This document shows positions 35,595 through 47,188 of a stretch of DNA of 64,000 bases, one piece after another; position 1 is the stretch's first letter; each line of letters starts with the position of its first letter. Below the pieces are notes generated by a model, which ran no database searches, had not been told where the DNA came from, and saw nothing but the letters and a program-made list of their open reading frames with translations. Source of the stretch: Phytophthora colocasiae (taxonomy: Eukaryota; Oomycota; Peronosporomycetes; Peronosporales; Peronosporaceae); assembly GCA_018806915.1 (NCBI GenBank), contig JAGKQI010000105.1:682001-746000 (forward strand), given 5' to 3'. Made by a program: the position numbers and the translations under genes.

Positions 35595-37747
35595 ATGGAG
35601 ACGGAAGGTAAGGGACTTGGAAGGCTGCAGATGGTGATTGAGGGCTCACCGGGGAGGAATTTACTGCACAGGAGTGCGTGACGAGGTGCTGGCGCTTAAG
35701 CAGTTTCTCCAGGTATGTGCAATGTGCAGAATAGTTGTAGTGTGTTGTGTCACTCTCACCACCTGCTGCTACAGGGGATGCTACTGACTGACCTGGACGA
35801 AAGGAGTGAGCTATCATTGCCTGCATCTGGAAAAGGGGTAATCCGGAATGATAAACTCTTGGAATTGATGGGGGTTGCAGTCTCTGAGACGAGCTCTAGC
35901 GCTGGTTGTTCCGCATATTCGCTAGACGACGAGCGGCCTTCTGCAGTAGCACCATTGCAAATATTATCACCTCAACTACACGAGAAACAAAACAGTGGTC
36001 ACGACTTCGAATTGAATCTGGAAGTTATTGACCGTGTCGACGCGGACGAAATCACAGACGAAGATGAATCCGTTGTGTTAGAGGGTGAAGAAGACCAACA
36101 AGAAGGCTATTTCTCTCGCGGATACGTGAACAAGATGTCAGAAGTGCTTCTGCGGAGAAGCGGCACGTTTGAGCCAGACTTCCAAGCGCGCATGAAGCAG
36201 TTTTTGCTGAAAAACCAGCAGAAAAAAGAGAGAATACGTCAGTCACTGAAAGTTGCGGATGAACCGGACATTGATCCGGCGCCACGCATTAACGAGGTAC
36301 CATAATCGATAGTTTTGATTCAGTTCTTGCTTTTATCTAATCTGAAGTGGTTTGTAGAGATCGAAATCCATCCCAAGAAACGTATCGCACCTTATGGCAT
36401 GGAACAATGAAAAGGAGAACAAACTTGCAAGATTGAGAGACGCGGAGACGGCCAAGCAGGAAGCAGTTTGTGTTGGGAAACCCTCGATCAGTAAACGTTC
36501 TGTGTCGATCTTCTCAAAGAGGCGAGATGATATTGCGCAGTGCAAAGTGGAAGATCGTCTACATTTGCTTGGTCTCATCTACCAGTATCAGCTGGAGGAG
36601 CGAAAGAGAGCCGAAGAAAGAAGAGAAAGCTCAGGCTTGCAACCTTGTTTAGCACCCCATTCAGCAAATGCTCAACGCTGGAGGCGATTTTCGGTTCATG
36701 AGCGTCTCTATCAGTTGTCAAAAAGAAGTCAGATCGCAATAGAGGAGTACGATAGAGACATTCGTCAAAGAAATCCTGCAGCTCGACGAAGGGGGCGAAG
36801 TTCAAACAGCAGAGAGCTCGTGGATACAGCTCAACGGCTTCACGCTTTGGACAAGAAATATAAACAGAAACAGCAGCTTCTGGGTGACGAGCAGAAGCAA
36901 TACTTCGATAACCTACGGGTAAGCCTTCTAGAGCGAGGTTTGCTTCTCTGTTTCTGCTGCTAATGAGGTATCTGTATATTTTCCACAGACTGCGCCCAAA
37001 ATGAGCGCCCGGAGTCGAAAGCTTGCAGCGAGGAGGAAAAAAAAACCAGCATCGAAAAGCCCTGTGCGATGTGGCTGCTGTGGAGGAAAGGAAGATAACG
37101 AAGGCAAGTGCGGCTGCACAATTGAGCCACGGGTAAATCAGAAGCACGCTGCTGATATCTACGAGAGGCAACTAAAGTGGAAAAATGCCAACGAGGCAAG
37201 ACACACCAAACAAAAACAACTTCAGGATACGTTAGTGATGACTGAGTGTACATTTCGGAACCCGTTCTACCAGAAGGCGTGGAATACCCTCGACAACAAG
37301 TCACCTGACAAAGAAATCAAACCAACTAGCGGTGATTTCTTTGAGCGATGCATGTTGTGGGCCGAGAAGCGTGACCAACAAGTGGCTCTGGAGAAGAAAG
37401 CGTTCCAAGAGCGGCAGCTGGAAGAGTGCACCTTTAAGCCGCGAGTGATTGCACGAACACCAAAATATTTGGCCAGGAAGTCGAACCAGCAGGATGACAC
37501 TAGTTTTCCCCATATCGAACTGCCCAGGCCAACAGATTCCCAAGACTGTTCAATGGCTGCAACTCCTGAACACCAGGATGTCACTGGGCAGGATGAGTTG
37601 GTGACTCAACTGTACAGTGCGTTGGATCTGCAGGTGCTGGCGGGCGAGTTGTCTCCTGAATACAATTCCATCGGATCGGACGACGAAGGTGCACATGGTT
37701 TCCCCAAGTACACGTTCACGGATCTGGGCGAGTTTGCAGGGCGGTAG
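35595..37747 (+). CDS. CTFxP-repeat coiled-coil protein, probably flagellar
   Basis: Five exons (35595-35607, 35672-35712, 35775-36296, 36358-36918, 36989-37747) join in frame, 631 aa. The first exon holds only 13 coding bases; ATG 35595 was chosen because it alone keeps frame with exon 2 (an ATG at 35578 does not). The protein is charged and helical, with LYQLSKRSQ-type LY motifs and repeated C-T-F-x-P motifs (MTECTFRNPF, EECTFKPRV) near the C terminus. A CGCCGG/KCGC cysteine cluster lies near residue 410. LYD/LY and TFxP motifs are typical of large axonemal proteins of protists. I infer a flagellar role; the family is not named. Confidence 0.65.
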
Positions 37748-38065
37748 GTTATGCAGGGCGGTAGGTTATGATATTATGCGTACGTGGCTCTTCAAGCTAC
37801 AATTTAGATCCGGATAAGTTATCCGTATAAAGAATTTTATCCAATCTATTTTACGATCTTTTCCTCCAATCACTGGTAAAGACCAAGAAAAACGCCCCCC
37901 AGTCCTTTCACTTGCGAACTCTCCGCTTGGTGGTGAAAGCGCGCGGTTGAGCTAGTGAGTGCAGAGTGTTGGTCACTGGAAAGAACCGTTGACAGCGCCT
38001 CCCCCCTCAGCCCTCGGCCCCTCTAGCCTAAAGACAGCAGAGAGCAGAGCACCAGACACTTAACC
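37748..38065 (+). promoter_or_regulatory. Upstream region of RPB1, 318 bp
   Basis: Lies between the CTFxP gene stop and the RPB1 ATG. It includes a duplicated 17-base piece (GGGCGGTAGGTTATG-type) at the previous stop, near 37739 and 37756, and a pyrimidine-rich stretch at 37999-38025. No other gene is visible; it should contain the RPB1 promoter. Confidence 0.5.
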
Positions 38066-41000
38066 ATGGCCTCCACGCAGTTCTCGTACTCGAGCGCGCG
38101 GCTGCGGCGCGTCAAGTACCTGCAGTTTGGCGTGTTCAGCCCCGAGGAGATTCGTGCCATGTCCGTGACGAAACAGACGAAGGTCAACGACCGCATCATC
38201 CCTGATGGCATCTCCCGCCCAGAAACGTACTTAAACGGACACCCAGTCATCGGCGGCATCGGAGATCCGCGCATGGGCACATGTGACTTCCGTGCGCGTT
38301 GCAAGACCTGTGATTGTACGTGGGCGATACTGAAGCCATGATAACTTCCCCCTTTCTATAAGGGATATCCATATCTTTAGTGCAATTGATGCTAACACTC
38401 GTTCTGGTGACTCCAGGCACGTACAGCGGGAGCGGCGGCAAGGTAAACGACTGTCCTGGTCACTTCGGCCACATTGAGCTGGCCAGACCCATGTACCACA
38501 TGGGATTCATCAAGGAAGTGTTGAAGATCTTGCGCTCCGTGTGCTTCCACTGCTCCAAGGTGCTGAGCGACGAGCGTGATCACCGTTTCCGTTCCGCCAT
38601 GAAGATCAAGAACGGCAAGCGCCGACTGAAGGCCGTGTACGAGATCTGCAGCAACAAGAGCATGTGTGAGTACGGTGAAGAAGCCGACATGGAGAAGATG
38701 CGTGAGGACCTTAACATTGGTCTGCAGGGTGGACTTGACGACAAGTCGAAGCCTAAGGAGGGCGGCCACGGCGGTTGTGGTGGACTGCAGCCCAAGTACC
38801 GCAAGCAGGGCATTAAGCTGCTCGTGGAGTTCCCCGAACAGATGGAAGACGTGCCTGGATCTGGAGATCGCAAACAGAACCTACCGGCAGCCAAAGTCCT
38901 GTCGATCTTCAAGAACATTTCGGATGAGGATTGCTTCGCTCTCGGATTGGACCCGCGTTGGGCTCGTCCGGATTGGCTCGTCATGACTCTCATGCCGGTG
39001 CCTCCTCCGCACGTTCGACCTTCTGTAGCCATTGACGGTATGGCGCGTGGTGAGGATGATCTGACGCACAATTTGGCTTCGATCGTGAAGGCAAACCTGG
39101 CTCTGCTAAATTGCGTGCGCAAGGGTGAACCCTCGCATATTATCGAGCAGTTCGAACAATTATTGCAGTTCCATTTAGCAACATTCCTGAACAACGAGCA
39201 GCCTGGTCTTCCACAAGCTCAACAGCGTTCAGGAAAGCCGCTAAAGACACTTCGTCAGCGTCTCCGTGGCAAAGAAGGTCGTATTCGTGGTAACCTGATG
39301 GGTAAGCGTGTGGATTTTTCGGCACGTACAGTTATTACTGCCGACCCCAACATTCAAATTGATCAAGTTGGTGTCCCTCGGTCAATTGCGATGAACCTTA
39401 CGGTGCCGGAACGCGTGACACCATTCAACATGAACTATATGCACCAGTTGATCGCAAATGGCCCACTGGAACACCCTGGTGCGAAGTACATCATCCGCGA
39501 AGACGGCAACCGTATTGATTTACGCTACATCAAGAATAAGTCGGATCTCGCTCTGAAATGCGGCTGGATCGTGGAGCGTCATCTTCGTGACGATGATTTG
39601 GTGCTGTTTAACCGTCAGCCGTCGCTTCACAAAATGTCCATTATGTCGCACCGTGTGAAGGTATTTGACTGGTCAACGTTCCGTCTCAATTTGTCGGTGA
39701 CGTCCCCATACAATGCCGATTTCGATGGTGATGAGATGAATTTGCACGTCCCGCAGTCGATGACAGCTCGTGCTGATGCACAGGAACTGATGATGGTGCA
39801 TAAGGTGATTATCACTCCGCAGAGTAACCGTCCTGTGATGGGTATCGTGCAGGATTCTCTGCTAGGTGCACAGAAGTTTACTAAGCGAGACATCTTCCTA
39901 ACAAAGGATTGGGTGATGAACTTGCTGATGTGGGTATCCAACTGGGATGGTAAGGTGCCGACTCCAGCCATTCTTGTTCCGAAGAAGGGGGAGCTAGGCA
40001 AGTACACTCCTATCTGGACAGGCAAGCAGATTTTCTCTGCGATTGTTCCTCCGATTAACTTTACTGGATTCTCGTCTACGCACAAGAGCAGTGAGAAGTT
40101 TTCGGATCTGTCGCCTATCGACTCTCGTGTGATTATCCAACAGGGCGAACTGCTCGCCGGTATTATCGACAAAAAGATTATTGGTTCATCGGCGGGTGGT
40201 TTGGTTCACATCACCATGCTGGAGAAGGGACCTGATGAGACCAAGCGTCTCCTTAGCGCCATTCAGCAGTTGGTGAACAACTGGTTGGTTGGCCGCAGTT
40301 TTACTGTCGGTGTTAGCGACACGATTGCCGATGTGTCTACGCTGAAGACTATTGTGGATATCATTACTCAAGCTAAGGTGCAAGTGCACGATTTGGTGGT
40401 GCGTGGACAGAAGGGAAAGCTGGAGACTCAACCTGGCCGAACTATGGTTGAGTCGTTTGAAGGCCTCGTCAATATTGTGCTAAACACAGCTCGTGATCAA
40501 GCTGGTCGCGAAGCACAGGGAAGTCTGGATGAGACGAACAACATTAAGGCTACGGTGACGTCTGGTTCTAAGGGTTCGTTCATTAATATCTCGCAGATTA
40601 TTGCTTGTGTGGGCCAGCAGAACGTTGAAGGTAAGCGAATCCCATACGGTTTCAACCATCGTACTCTGCCTCACTACGGAAAGGATGATCTGGGTCCCGA
40701 GAGTCGTGGTTTCGTGGAGAACTCGTATTTGAAGGGGTTAACTCCGCAAGAGTTTTTCTTCCACGCTATGGGTGGTCGTGAAGGTCTGATTGATACAGCC
40801 GTGAAGACGGCTGAAACCGGTTACATTCAGCGTCGTCTTGTGAAGGCAATGGAGTCGGTTATGACGCGGTATGACGGTACAGTGCGTAATGCCCAGGGCG
40901 AGATCATTCAGTTCCTGTATGGTGAGGATGGTATGGATGCTGTGTGGGTCGAAAAACAGAGATTCGAGTCGCACAAACTGAACAAAGTTCAATTCGACAA

Positions 41001-43746
41001 GAAGTACATTTTCGATCCGTCGGACGAGGACCTCGGCTGCGTGCCTAATTGCCCGGATCAGCTCTACCTCGAGCCCGATATCATTAAGGATATCCGTACG
41101 AACCAACGAACACAGCAGCTACTGCGTGAGGAGTTGGCACAGCTACAGAAGGACCGTGTAAACCTGCGTGTTATTTTGGCAAGTCGTGGTCAGGGACAGG
41201 AGTCCGATAACGCAGCTCAGATCCCAGTGAATATTCGGCGCCTAGTAGAAAATGCGCAACAGTTGTTCAGTATCGACATGCGGAAACCCTCAAGTCTTCA
41301 CCCGTCTCGCATTATTGAAGGAGTGAAGGAGCTGTGCAAGAAGATTATCGTCGTCCAGGGCGATGATAGTCTGAGTGTCGAGGCCCAGGAAAACGCCACA
41401 CTGTTCTTCCAGATTCTGTTGCGGTCAACACTTGCGTCGAAGTGTGTAACCCTTGAACACCGGTTGACAGAGACAGCATTCGAGTGGCTCATGGGTGAAA
41501 TTGAATCCAAGTTTACTAGTGCGCTGGTTTCTGCTGGTGAAATGGCAGGTGTTGTGGGTGCACAGTCTATTGGTGAGCCGGCCACGCAGATGACGCTAAA
41601 CACATTCCACTACGCTGGTGTGTCTGCTAAGAATGTGACACTTGGTGTTCCTCGACTAAAGGAAATTATGAATATTGCGAAGGACGTGCGGACTCCTTCG
41701 CTGCGTATCTTCTTGACGCCTGACTGTGCTCACGATGCTGATAAGGCGAAGTTTATCCAGTCGCAGCTTGAGTACACAACACTGGCTGACGTGACAGCAA
41801 ACACATCCATCTACTACGATCCTGACCCGATGAACACAGTGGTTGAGGAGGATCAGGAGTTTGTAGCTTCGTACTACGAAATGCCCGATGAGGACACCCC
41901 GATTGCCCGTTCTCCGTGGCTGTTGCGTATCGAACTGAACCCGAAGATGATGGCAGACAAGAAACTTACGATGGGTGAAATTGCCGCACAAGTGGAAGCT
42001 GAGTATGGCCAGGACCTCTCGTGCATCTTCACGGATGACAATGCTGATCGTTTGGTGTTGCGTATCCGTATTATGAGCGATGAGGAAGAAAAATTGCAGC
42101 GTTCGGGCGATACTGCAGTTGGACAGGAAGATGATACGTTCTTGAAACGTGTGGAGCACAACATGCTGACACAGATGAAGCTGCGTGGTATTGAGGGCGT
42201 CAAGAAGGTGTACATTCGCGAAGGTCCTTCGACGCACTGGTTTGATGACGTTGGTTTCAAGATGATGAACGAGTGGATGCTGGACACAGATGGAACGAAC
42301 CTTCTTGATGTCATGTGCTACCCACAGGTTGACTCAACCCGAACGATTTCCAACGACATTGTTGAAATCATTCAGGTGTTGGGTATTGAGGCTGTTCGTC
42401 GTGCCCTGCTGAATGAGATCCGACAGGTCATTTCTTTCGATGGTGCATATGTGAACTACCGGCATCTCGCTTGCCTGTGTGATGTGATGACGTTCCGCGG
42501 GCATCTTATGGCCATTACTCGTCATGGTATCAACCGCGATGATTCTGGTCCTCTTGTGCGCTGCTCGTTCGAAGAGACGGTGGAGATTCTTATGGACGCA
42601 GCTATGTTCTCGGAAGGAGATCCGTTGACTGGCGTGTCGGAGAACGTGATGCTTGGCCAGTTAGCTCCTCTCGGTACGGGCATCATGGATCTGGTGCTTG
42701 ACGCTAAGAAACTTGCGAATGCCATTGAATACGAAGCTTCAGAGATTCAGCAGGTGATGCAGGGCCTTGACAACGAATGGAGAAGTCCAGACCAAGGTCC
42801 GGGTACACCGATGGCAACTCCGTTCGCATCTACGCCCGGATTCTCGGCATCATCGCCGTTCAGCCCTGGAGGTGGCTCGTTCTCACCAGCGGCTGGAGCA
42901 TTCTCACCCATGGCGAGCCCGGCTTCTCCAGGGTTTATGGCTGCATCACCCGCACACAATCCAGCGTCACCGTTGAACCCTGCGTCGCCTGCCTACAGCC
43001 CGATGTCGCCCGCGTACAGCCCAACATCGCCAGCATACTCGCCGACGTCTCCTGCTTACAGCCCAACTTCCCCGGCCTACAGCCCTACGTCACCTGCGTA
43101 CTCGCCGACATCTCCAGCTTACAGCCCTACGTCCCCCGCATATTCGCCGACGTCGCCTGCGTACAGTCCCACATCACCTGCGTATTCGCCGACGTCTCCG
43201 GCCTACAGCCCGACTTCCCCTGCATACAGTCCGACGTCCCCTGCGTACTCGCCGACGTCACCAGCTTACAGCCCGACATCGCCGGCATATTCGCCCACGT
43301 CGCCTGCTTACAGCCCAACATCGCCTGCATACAGCCCGACTTCGCCGGCGTACAGTCCGACATCGCCCGCTTACAGCCCGACATCTCCGGCATACAGTCC
43401 GACCAGTCCAGCTTACAGCCCCACGTCTCCGGCCTACACGCCTGCGTATTCACCGACGTCGCCGGCATACAGCCCAACATCCCCGGCGTATTCGCCAACG
43501 TCGCCTGCTTATTCACCGACGTCGCCAGCGTATTCGCCAACCTCGCCAGCATACTCGCCGACTTCCCCGGCGTACAGTCCGACGTCGCCAGCTTATTCGC
43601 CAACTTCTCCAGCGTACAGCCCGACGTCACCTAGCTACAGCCCTGCCTCCCCAGAGTACAATCCAACGGAAGGCTACAACCCAACTGCGAGCGGCTACAG
43701 TCCTACGGATGCCGATGAGAAGAAGGAAGACGAGGACTCTAAGTAA
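38066..43746 (+). CDS. RPB1: RNA polymerase II largest subunit RPB1
   Basis: Exons 38066-38315 and 38417-43746, one 101-nt intron, 1,859 aa. The N-terminal zinc site (CKTCDC then DCPGHFGH) and the catalytic loop NADFDGDEMN (residues about 516-525) are present. The bridge/trigger regions are present too (QMTLNTFHYAG). The C-terminal domain starts at about residue 1606 and has roughly 31 heptads. They read YSPTSPA rather than the consensus YSPTSPS: position 7 is Ala almost throughout. Ser2, Ser5 and Ser7 phosphorylation normally time capping, elongation and snRNA transcription; here Ser7 would be absent. The last residues are acidic. RPB1 is the catalytic subunit for all mRNA synthesis. Confidence 0.98.
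42985..43640 (+). repeat. Heptad-coding tandem repeat of the RPB1 CTD
   Basis: About 31 copies of a 21-bp unit encoding YSPTSPA. One register break (AYTPAYSP) occurs near 43435. Codons vary between copies (TAC/TAT, TCG/AGC/TCC), so the protein repeat is selected rather than newly copied. The same bases give spurious long readings on the other frames and strand. Confidence 0.93.
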
Positions 43747-43990
43747 GCATGTTGAGCGCGTGAGTGTGCTAGAAGACGAGCGTGGATGTGCATTACGAAA
43801 CCAGCATTTCGAGTCGTATCTGTGGTGATAGGGGCGAGTGTTCCGCACACGTTCGTCTATGAGCCATCCATTTGTATATCGAACAACGCTGCCAATTAAC
43901 GATAAAAGGAAAAGAAACACAGCATCATTTGACACTTCGTTTTTGAGGCTTCGTATCGCGAAGTCTAACTGTACACGTACAGTAGTAAGT

Positions 43991-45220
43991 TCACTCACTC
44001 AGAGCAATGAGGGCCATGAGCCCAATCCCCGCACACATGGCCGCTGCCTCCTTAAGTGACTGAGCGAGTGAACAGTCTTCCAACAATTCCGGCATGACGC
44101 TGGTACAAGCGATGTAGATGAAGCCACCAGCAGTGAACGGCGAAATCCACACCGAGCTCGAGTCTCCAGCACCTTCCATCAGCAGGCCGATAACTGTTCC
44201 GATCATCGCTCCGATGGCGGTCAGCAGTTGCGTTACCATAGCTTCACGCCGCGTAAAACCGGACTGGATGAGGATAGCGAAGTCCCCGATCTCGTGCGGC
44301 AGTTCGTGCAGCAGCATTGCCACCGTCGTGGTCCAGCCCGTGCCGCGGAGGAACGTGGCACCGATAGCCAGACCATCAGTGAAGTTGTGCGAGAAATCCG
44401 CGGCCAAGTTGAGGTATCCTGCGGCTGCGATGGGCTTCTTCCCAGGCTCCGAAGACACCATCGGTTCATCCTCCGCTACTTCCGCATTGCTCTTGCCTTC
44501 CTTAAACACGGTGCGCTTCCTCACTTTGTCAGACACCGGCACACCGCCATCTAGCACTGACGCTGACGAGTGAGTGTGTCCGTGAGAATGTCCATGGCCG
44601 CCTCCAGTCTGCGCTCGTACGAATTTCTCCAGCATCAGGAACGCCAGCATGCCAGCAAGTGTCCAGAGCCACACGTACAAGTCCGCCATGGTGTGGGAAT
44701 GGTTGTGGCCTGCATGGTCGTGGTCATGAGAGTGGCCCCCTTCAGGAAGGGAGTGAGGCAGCAGATGCAGCAGTGCATCGCCCAGCAGTCCACCGGCCGC
44801 GAAGCTCAAGAAGACACGTAACAGTGGCTGTTGTTTCTCCTGGTTGCCGACGCCAAGCGGGACGACGAGAAGAACCAGCACCGGCGCAGCACCAACAAGA
44901 GCAGTGGCGAACAGCGCCTGACCCCATACAATAGGCGAGAACCGGCCAACCTTAGGCTTGGTAACAGGCTTACTATGGTCATGGTCATGGTCATGGTGGG
45001 CATGATCGTCGTGGTCGTGGCCATGGTGGGCATGGTCGTCGTGGTCGTGGTCGTGGTCGTTACCGCCGTATTGGGCGTTGATCGCCTCCACTTCGTGATG
45101 TTCTTGTCCTCGCACAAGAGGGGTAACAGGTTCGGATCCTTCGTGCGCGGTGGAGAGGAGCGCAACGCTTAGCAGGGCCGCAGTTAGCAGCAGCAGACGA
45201 AGACCCACTTGACCCCCCAT
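43991..45220 (-). CDS. ZIP family zinc transporter, SLC39A7/Catsup (LIV-1) type
   Basis: 409 aa from ATG 45220, chosen because a signal peptide follows at once (MGGQVGLRLLLLTAALLSVA). Residues 55-82 are almost only His and Asp, a luminal metal-binding stretch. About seven more hydrophobic spans follow. TM4-5 carry NFTDGLAIGA and the LIV-1 metal site HELPHEIGDF. A second His-rich loop (HGHSHGHTHSS) sits in the cytosolic loop. ZIP7-type proteins release zinc from ER or Golgi to the cytosol. The gene is convergent with RPB1, with 244 bp between stops. The His/Asp codons form a CATGGT-type microsatellite that could vary in length. Confidence 0.9.
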   Translation of the reverse strand: MGGQVGLRLLLLTAALLSVALLSTAHEGSEPVTPLVRGQEHHEVEAINAQYGGNDHDHDHDDHAHHGHDHDDHAHHDHDHDHSKPVTKPKVGRFSPIVWGQALFATALVGAAPVLVLLVVPLGVGNQEKQQPLLRVFLSFAAGGLLGDALLHLLPHSLPEGGHSHDHDHAGHNHSHTMADLYVWLWTLAGMLAFLMLEKFVRAQTGGGHGHSHGHTHSSASVLDGGVPVSDKVRKRTVFKEGKSNAEVAEDEPMVSSEPGKKPIAAAGYLNLAADFSHNFTDGLAIGATFLRGTGWTTTVAMLLHELPHEIGDFAILIQSGFTRREAMVTQLLTAIGAMIGTVIGLLMEGAGDSSSVWISPFTAGGFIYIACTSVMPELLEDCSLAQSLKEAAAMCAGIGLMALIALSE

Positions 45221-47188
45221 TGGAGTCAGCGATTGAAATGCAGCGTGTGCTGAAGACCAAGAGGATTGGATGAAATTCCGTTTTAAATGGACCAATTACA
45301 ATCAATGATTAAAGTGTAGCTATCTCCAAGATGGCTACATCTGCTTCAACTACATGAGCATTCAAAGCTGCGGACCTCGAAGAATTTGGTTAGATCCGGA
45401 CATGGACGTCCCCACCGAAGTGACCAACAGCTTTCTCTACATACACTTTCGGCCTCGTTTTCGGTAGTTGACAAGGCGCCGAGCGTTCGCGCCGTCATGC
45501 TGACACAGCGTGAGCATGAGGGTGACAGGTTGACGATACTATTAGGAATGAAAATCATCGACAACCTCACTTGTTCCGGCGGTAGATGACAGAGCCGCCG
45601 AGGTGGAGCAGCGAAGGAAAGCTGCAGTACATATCATCTCTGTACTGGAAACTCCTCACTAAGTCGCTTTGATGCACTACGCCTCTCCTTTTGCAACTGT
45701 ACGAGCTAGTCGAGCTGTGCTGCTCACGAACGTCGACGGAACATCGCTCCAGTAGTGTCAACGCTGAGCCAAAGCATCAGGCGGCGTACAGTACTGCAGA
45801 CGAAGAGCTGCAGACGTAGACGAACGCGCGGATGGCACTCAGCGGCGTGCAGCACATCCGAACCAAGATGCGCCGCCAAGTTAGTCGCCTCGCATGTCTT
45901 AGTCGTCCCGCCCGCATGTGACCAGCCTGGTCCACTTGAGGCAATTTCCTCAACAGCTTGCCAAAATGCGCTCTGTCTCCGGCGGAGACAGACCCAGACC
46001 TCAAGCCAGGCCGCAGCTCATTTGCCAAATGGAGTTGAACGTCTGCCGTTCCGACATTTGTTGGCCAAAGCGCAGACTCGGATCCTCGACGAAATGCAGC
46101 GATGGGGCAGTGCATCTGATGTGGAGCGCGTCACGGCTGTTGGCCATTGACAGGACCGTGTCATCGGGTTCCGTGCGCTATCAGCGATTCCCACGTCGCC
46201 TACTGTGCCTTGGCAGCTACAAGTACATGCACAACGTGCTGCGAGCCCTGCGCGTTAATGCTGCGACACTGAGAGGCAGATCCGAGCAGCGCTCAATTCT
46301 GATCGCGACAGCTCCGTTGCCGGCGTGAGAGGGAACCTGAAAATCCTTGTCCTTGACTCCAGGCATGGCTTGACGAGAGCATGGAGCTCTCTGCTCGTAA
46401 TCTGCCAACTTGGCGGTGCGGGACGCTCGTGATGATGATGGCTCCAGCTGGTGGACCGAACCTGAGGCCGCGACAACCGAGTTGCCGTGGTTTAACGTCG
46501 CGCGTCCGGTCTCGACACACCGGCATCGCGCGCGTAGTTGCAGTTGGTTGCCGGACTGCAACCTCGATCGCTAAAATGCCGGCAGGTGCGGCTTGCAGCG
46601 TTATCGCTTCAATTTGCTGCCAGCAAAAGTCTCCGCTTCCAAGTCAAGCGTGGCTCCGTCGGATTTGGCCGCGCCGCCGTCGGGATGCGCCTCCCACGGT
46701 CTCAGCAATAGACGGTTCTGGGATCCGCGCGAGTCTATGGGGATCGACGCGCCGGCGGCAGTGCCTCAAAACGCTCCAATATGCGTGTGGTGCTGGGGTT
46801 GCATCGCGCCATCCGAGCGGCGCTCCAGCGCTTTCCAACGCAGCTCCAGCAAACTCGACGTCACTGGCGCCGGCACGCCGCACGCCCCTTTCGATCACGG
46901 CGATGAAACTATTTCGCCGCGACATCCGGTTCGCCGCGCCTTCACCTGCGCTTTGGCGTGGCCGGTCCAGCGGAGACGAATTGGTCCAGCGACGTACCCA
47001 TCCGCAGCTCGAAAAAGTTGTGTTCGGCGACGCCGCTCGCTTGCCGCCAGCTGTCTGCCACTCACCACATCAGGTCGAGCCTTGAACGGAGCTCGCGATC
47101 ATCATTTCTCGTTTGACCGCTTCGCGCCCGGGTTGGCCTGCGTGAGTCAACGACCACCTCGGAGTTCCACACCGCCGCCGCCGCCGCC
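45221..47188. other. Intergenic, about 2 kb, GC-rich, no supported gene
   Basis: Several overlapping readings occur on both strands, the longest 234 codons (46381-47085 plus) and 199 codons (46593-47192 plus). They overlap each other in different frames and show no family motif, so I treat them as chance frames of GC-rich DNA. Short readings at 45355-45589 plus and 45761-45567 minus look slightly protein-like but are broken. The region should hold the ZIP promoter (near 45221-45340) and the zinc-finger gene promoter. Confidence 0.5.
45333..45354. promoter_or_regulatory. ATGGCTACAT-type motif upstream of the ZIP gene
   Basis: AGATGGCTACATCTGCTTCA lies about 115 bp upstream of the ZIP ATG. It matches 19 of 21 bases of the sequence at the right Crypton boundary (complement of 16238-16258). 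The ATGGCTACAT core is also at 12139-12148, 19 bp from the SERINC ATG. It is partly palindromic with GTAGCTATCT just before it. Confidence 0.4.

Noticed and set aside
42777..43634. 285-codon plus-strand frame and a 167-codon minus-strand frame over the RPB1 CTD
   Set aside because: Both are products of the 21-bp heptad repeat read in other frames; RPB1 itself is certain.
42985..43640. Regular repeat that could be mistaken for a CRISPR array or satellite
   Set aside because: There are no unique spacers and the unit encodes YSPTSPA in frame with RPB1.
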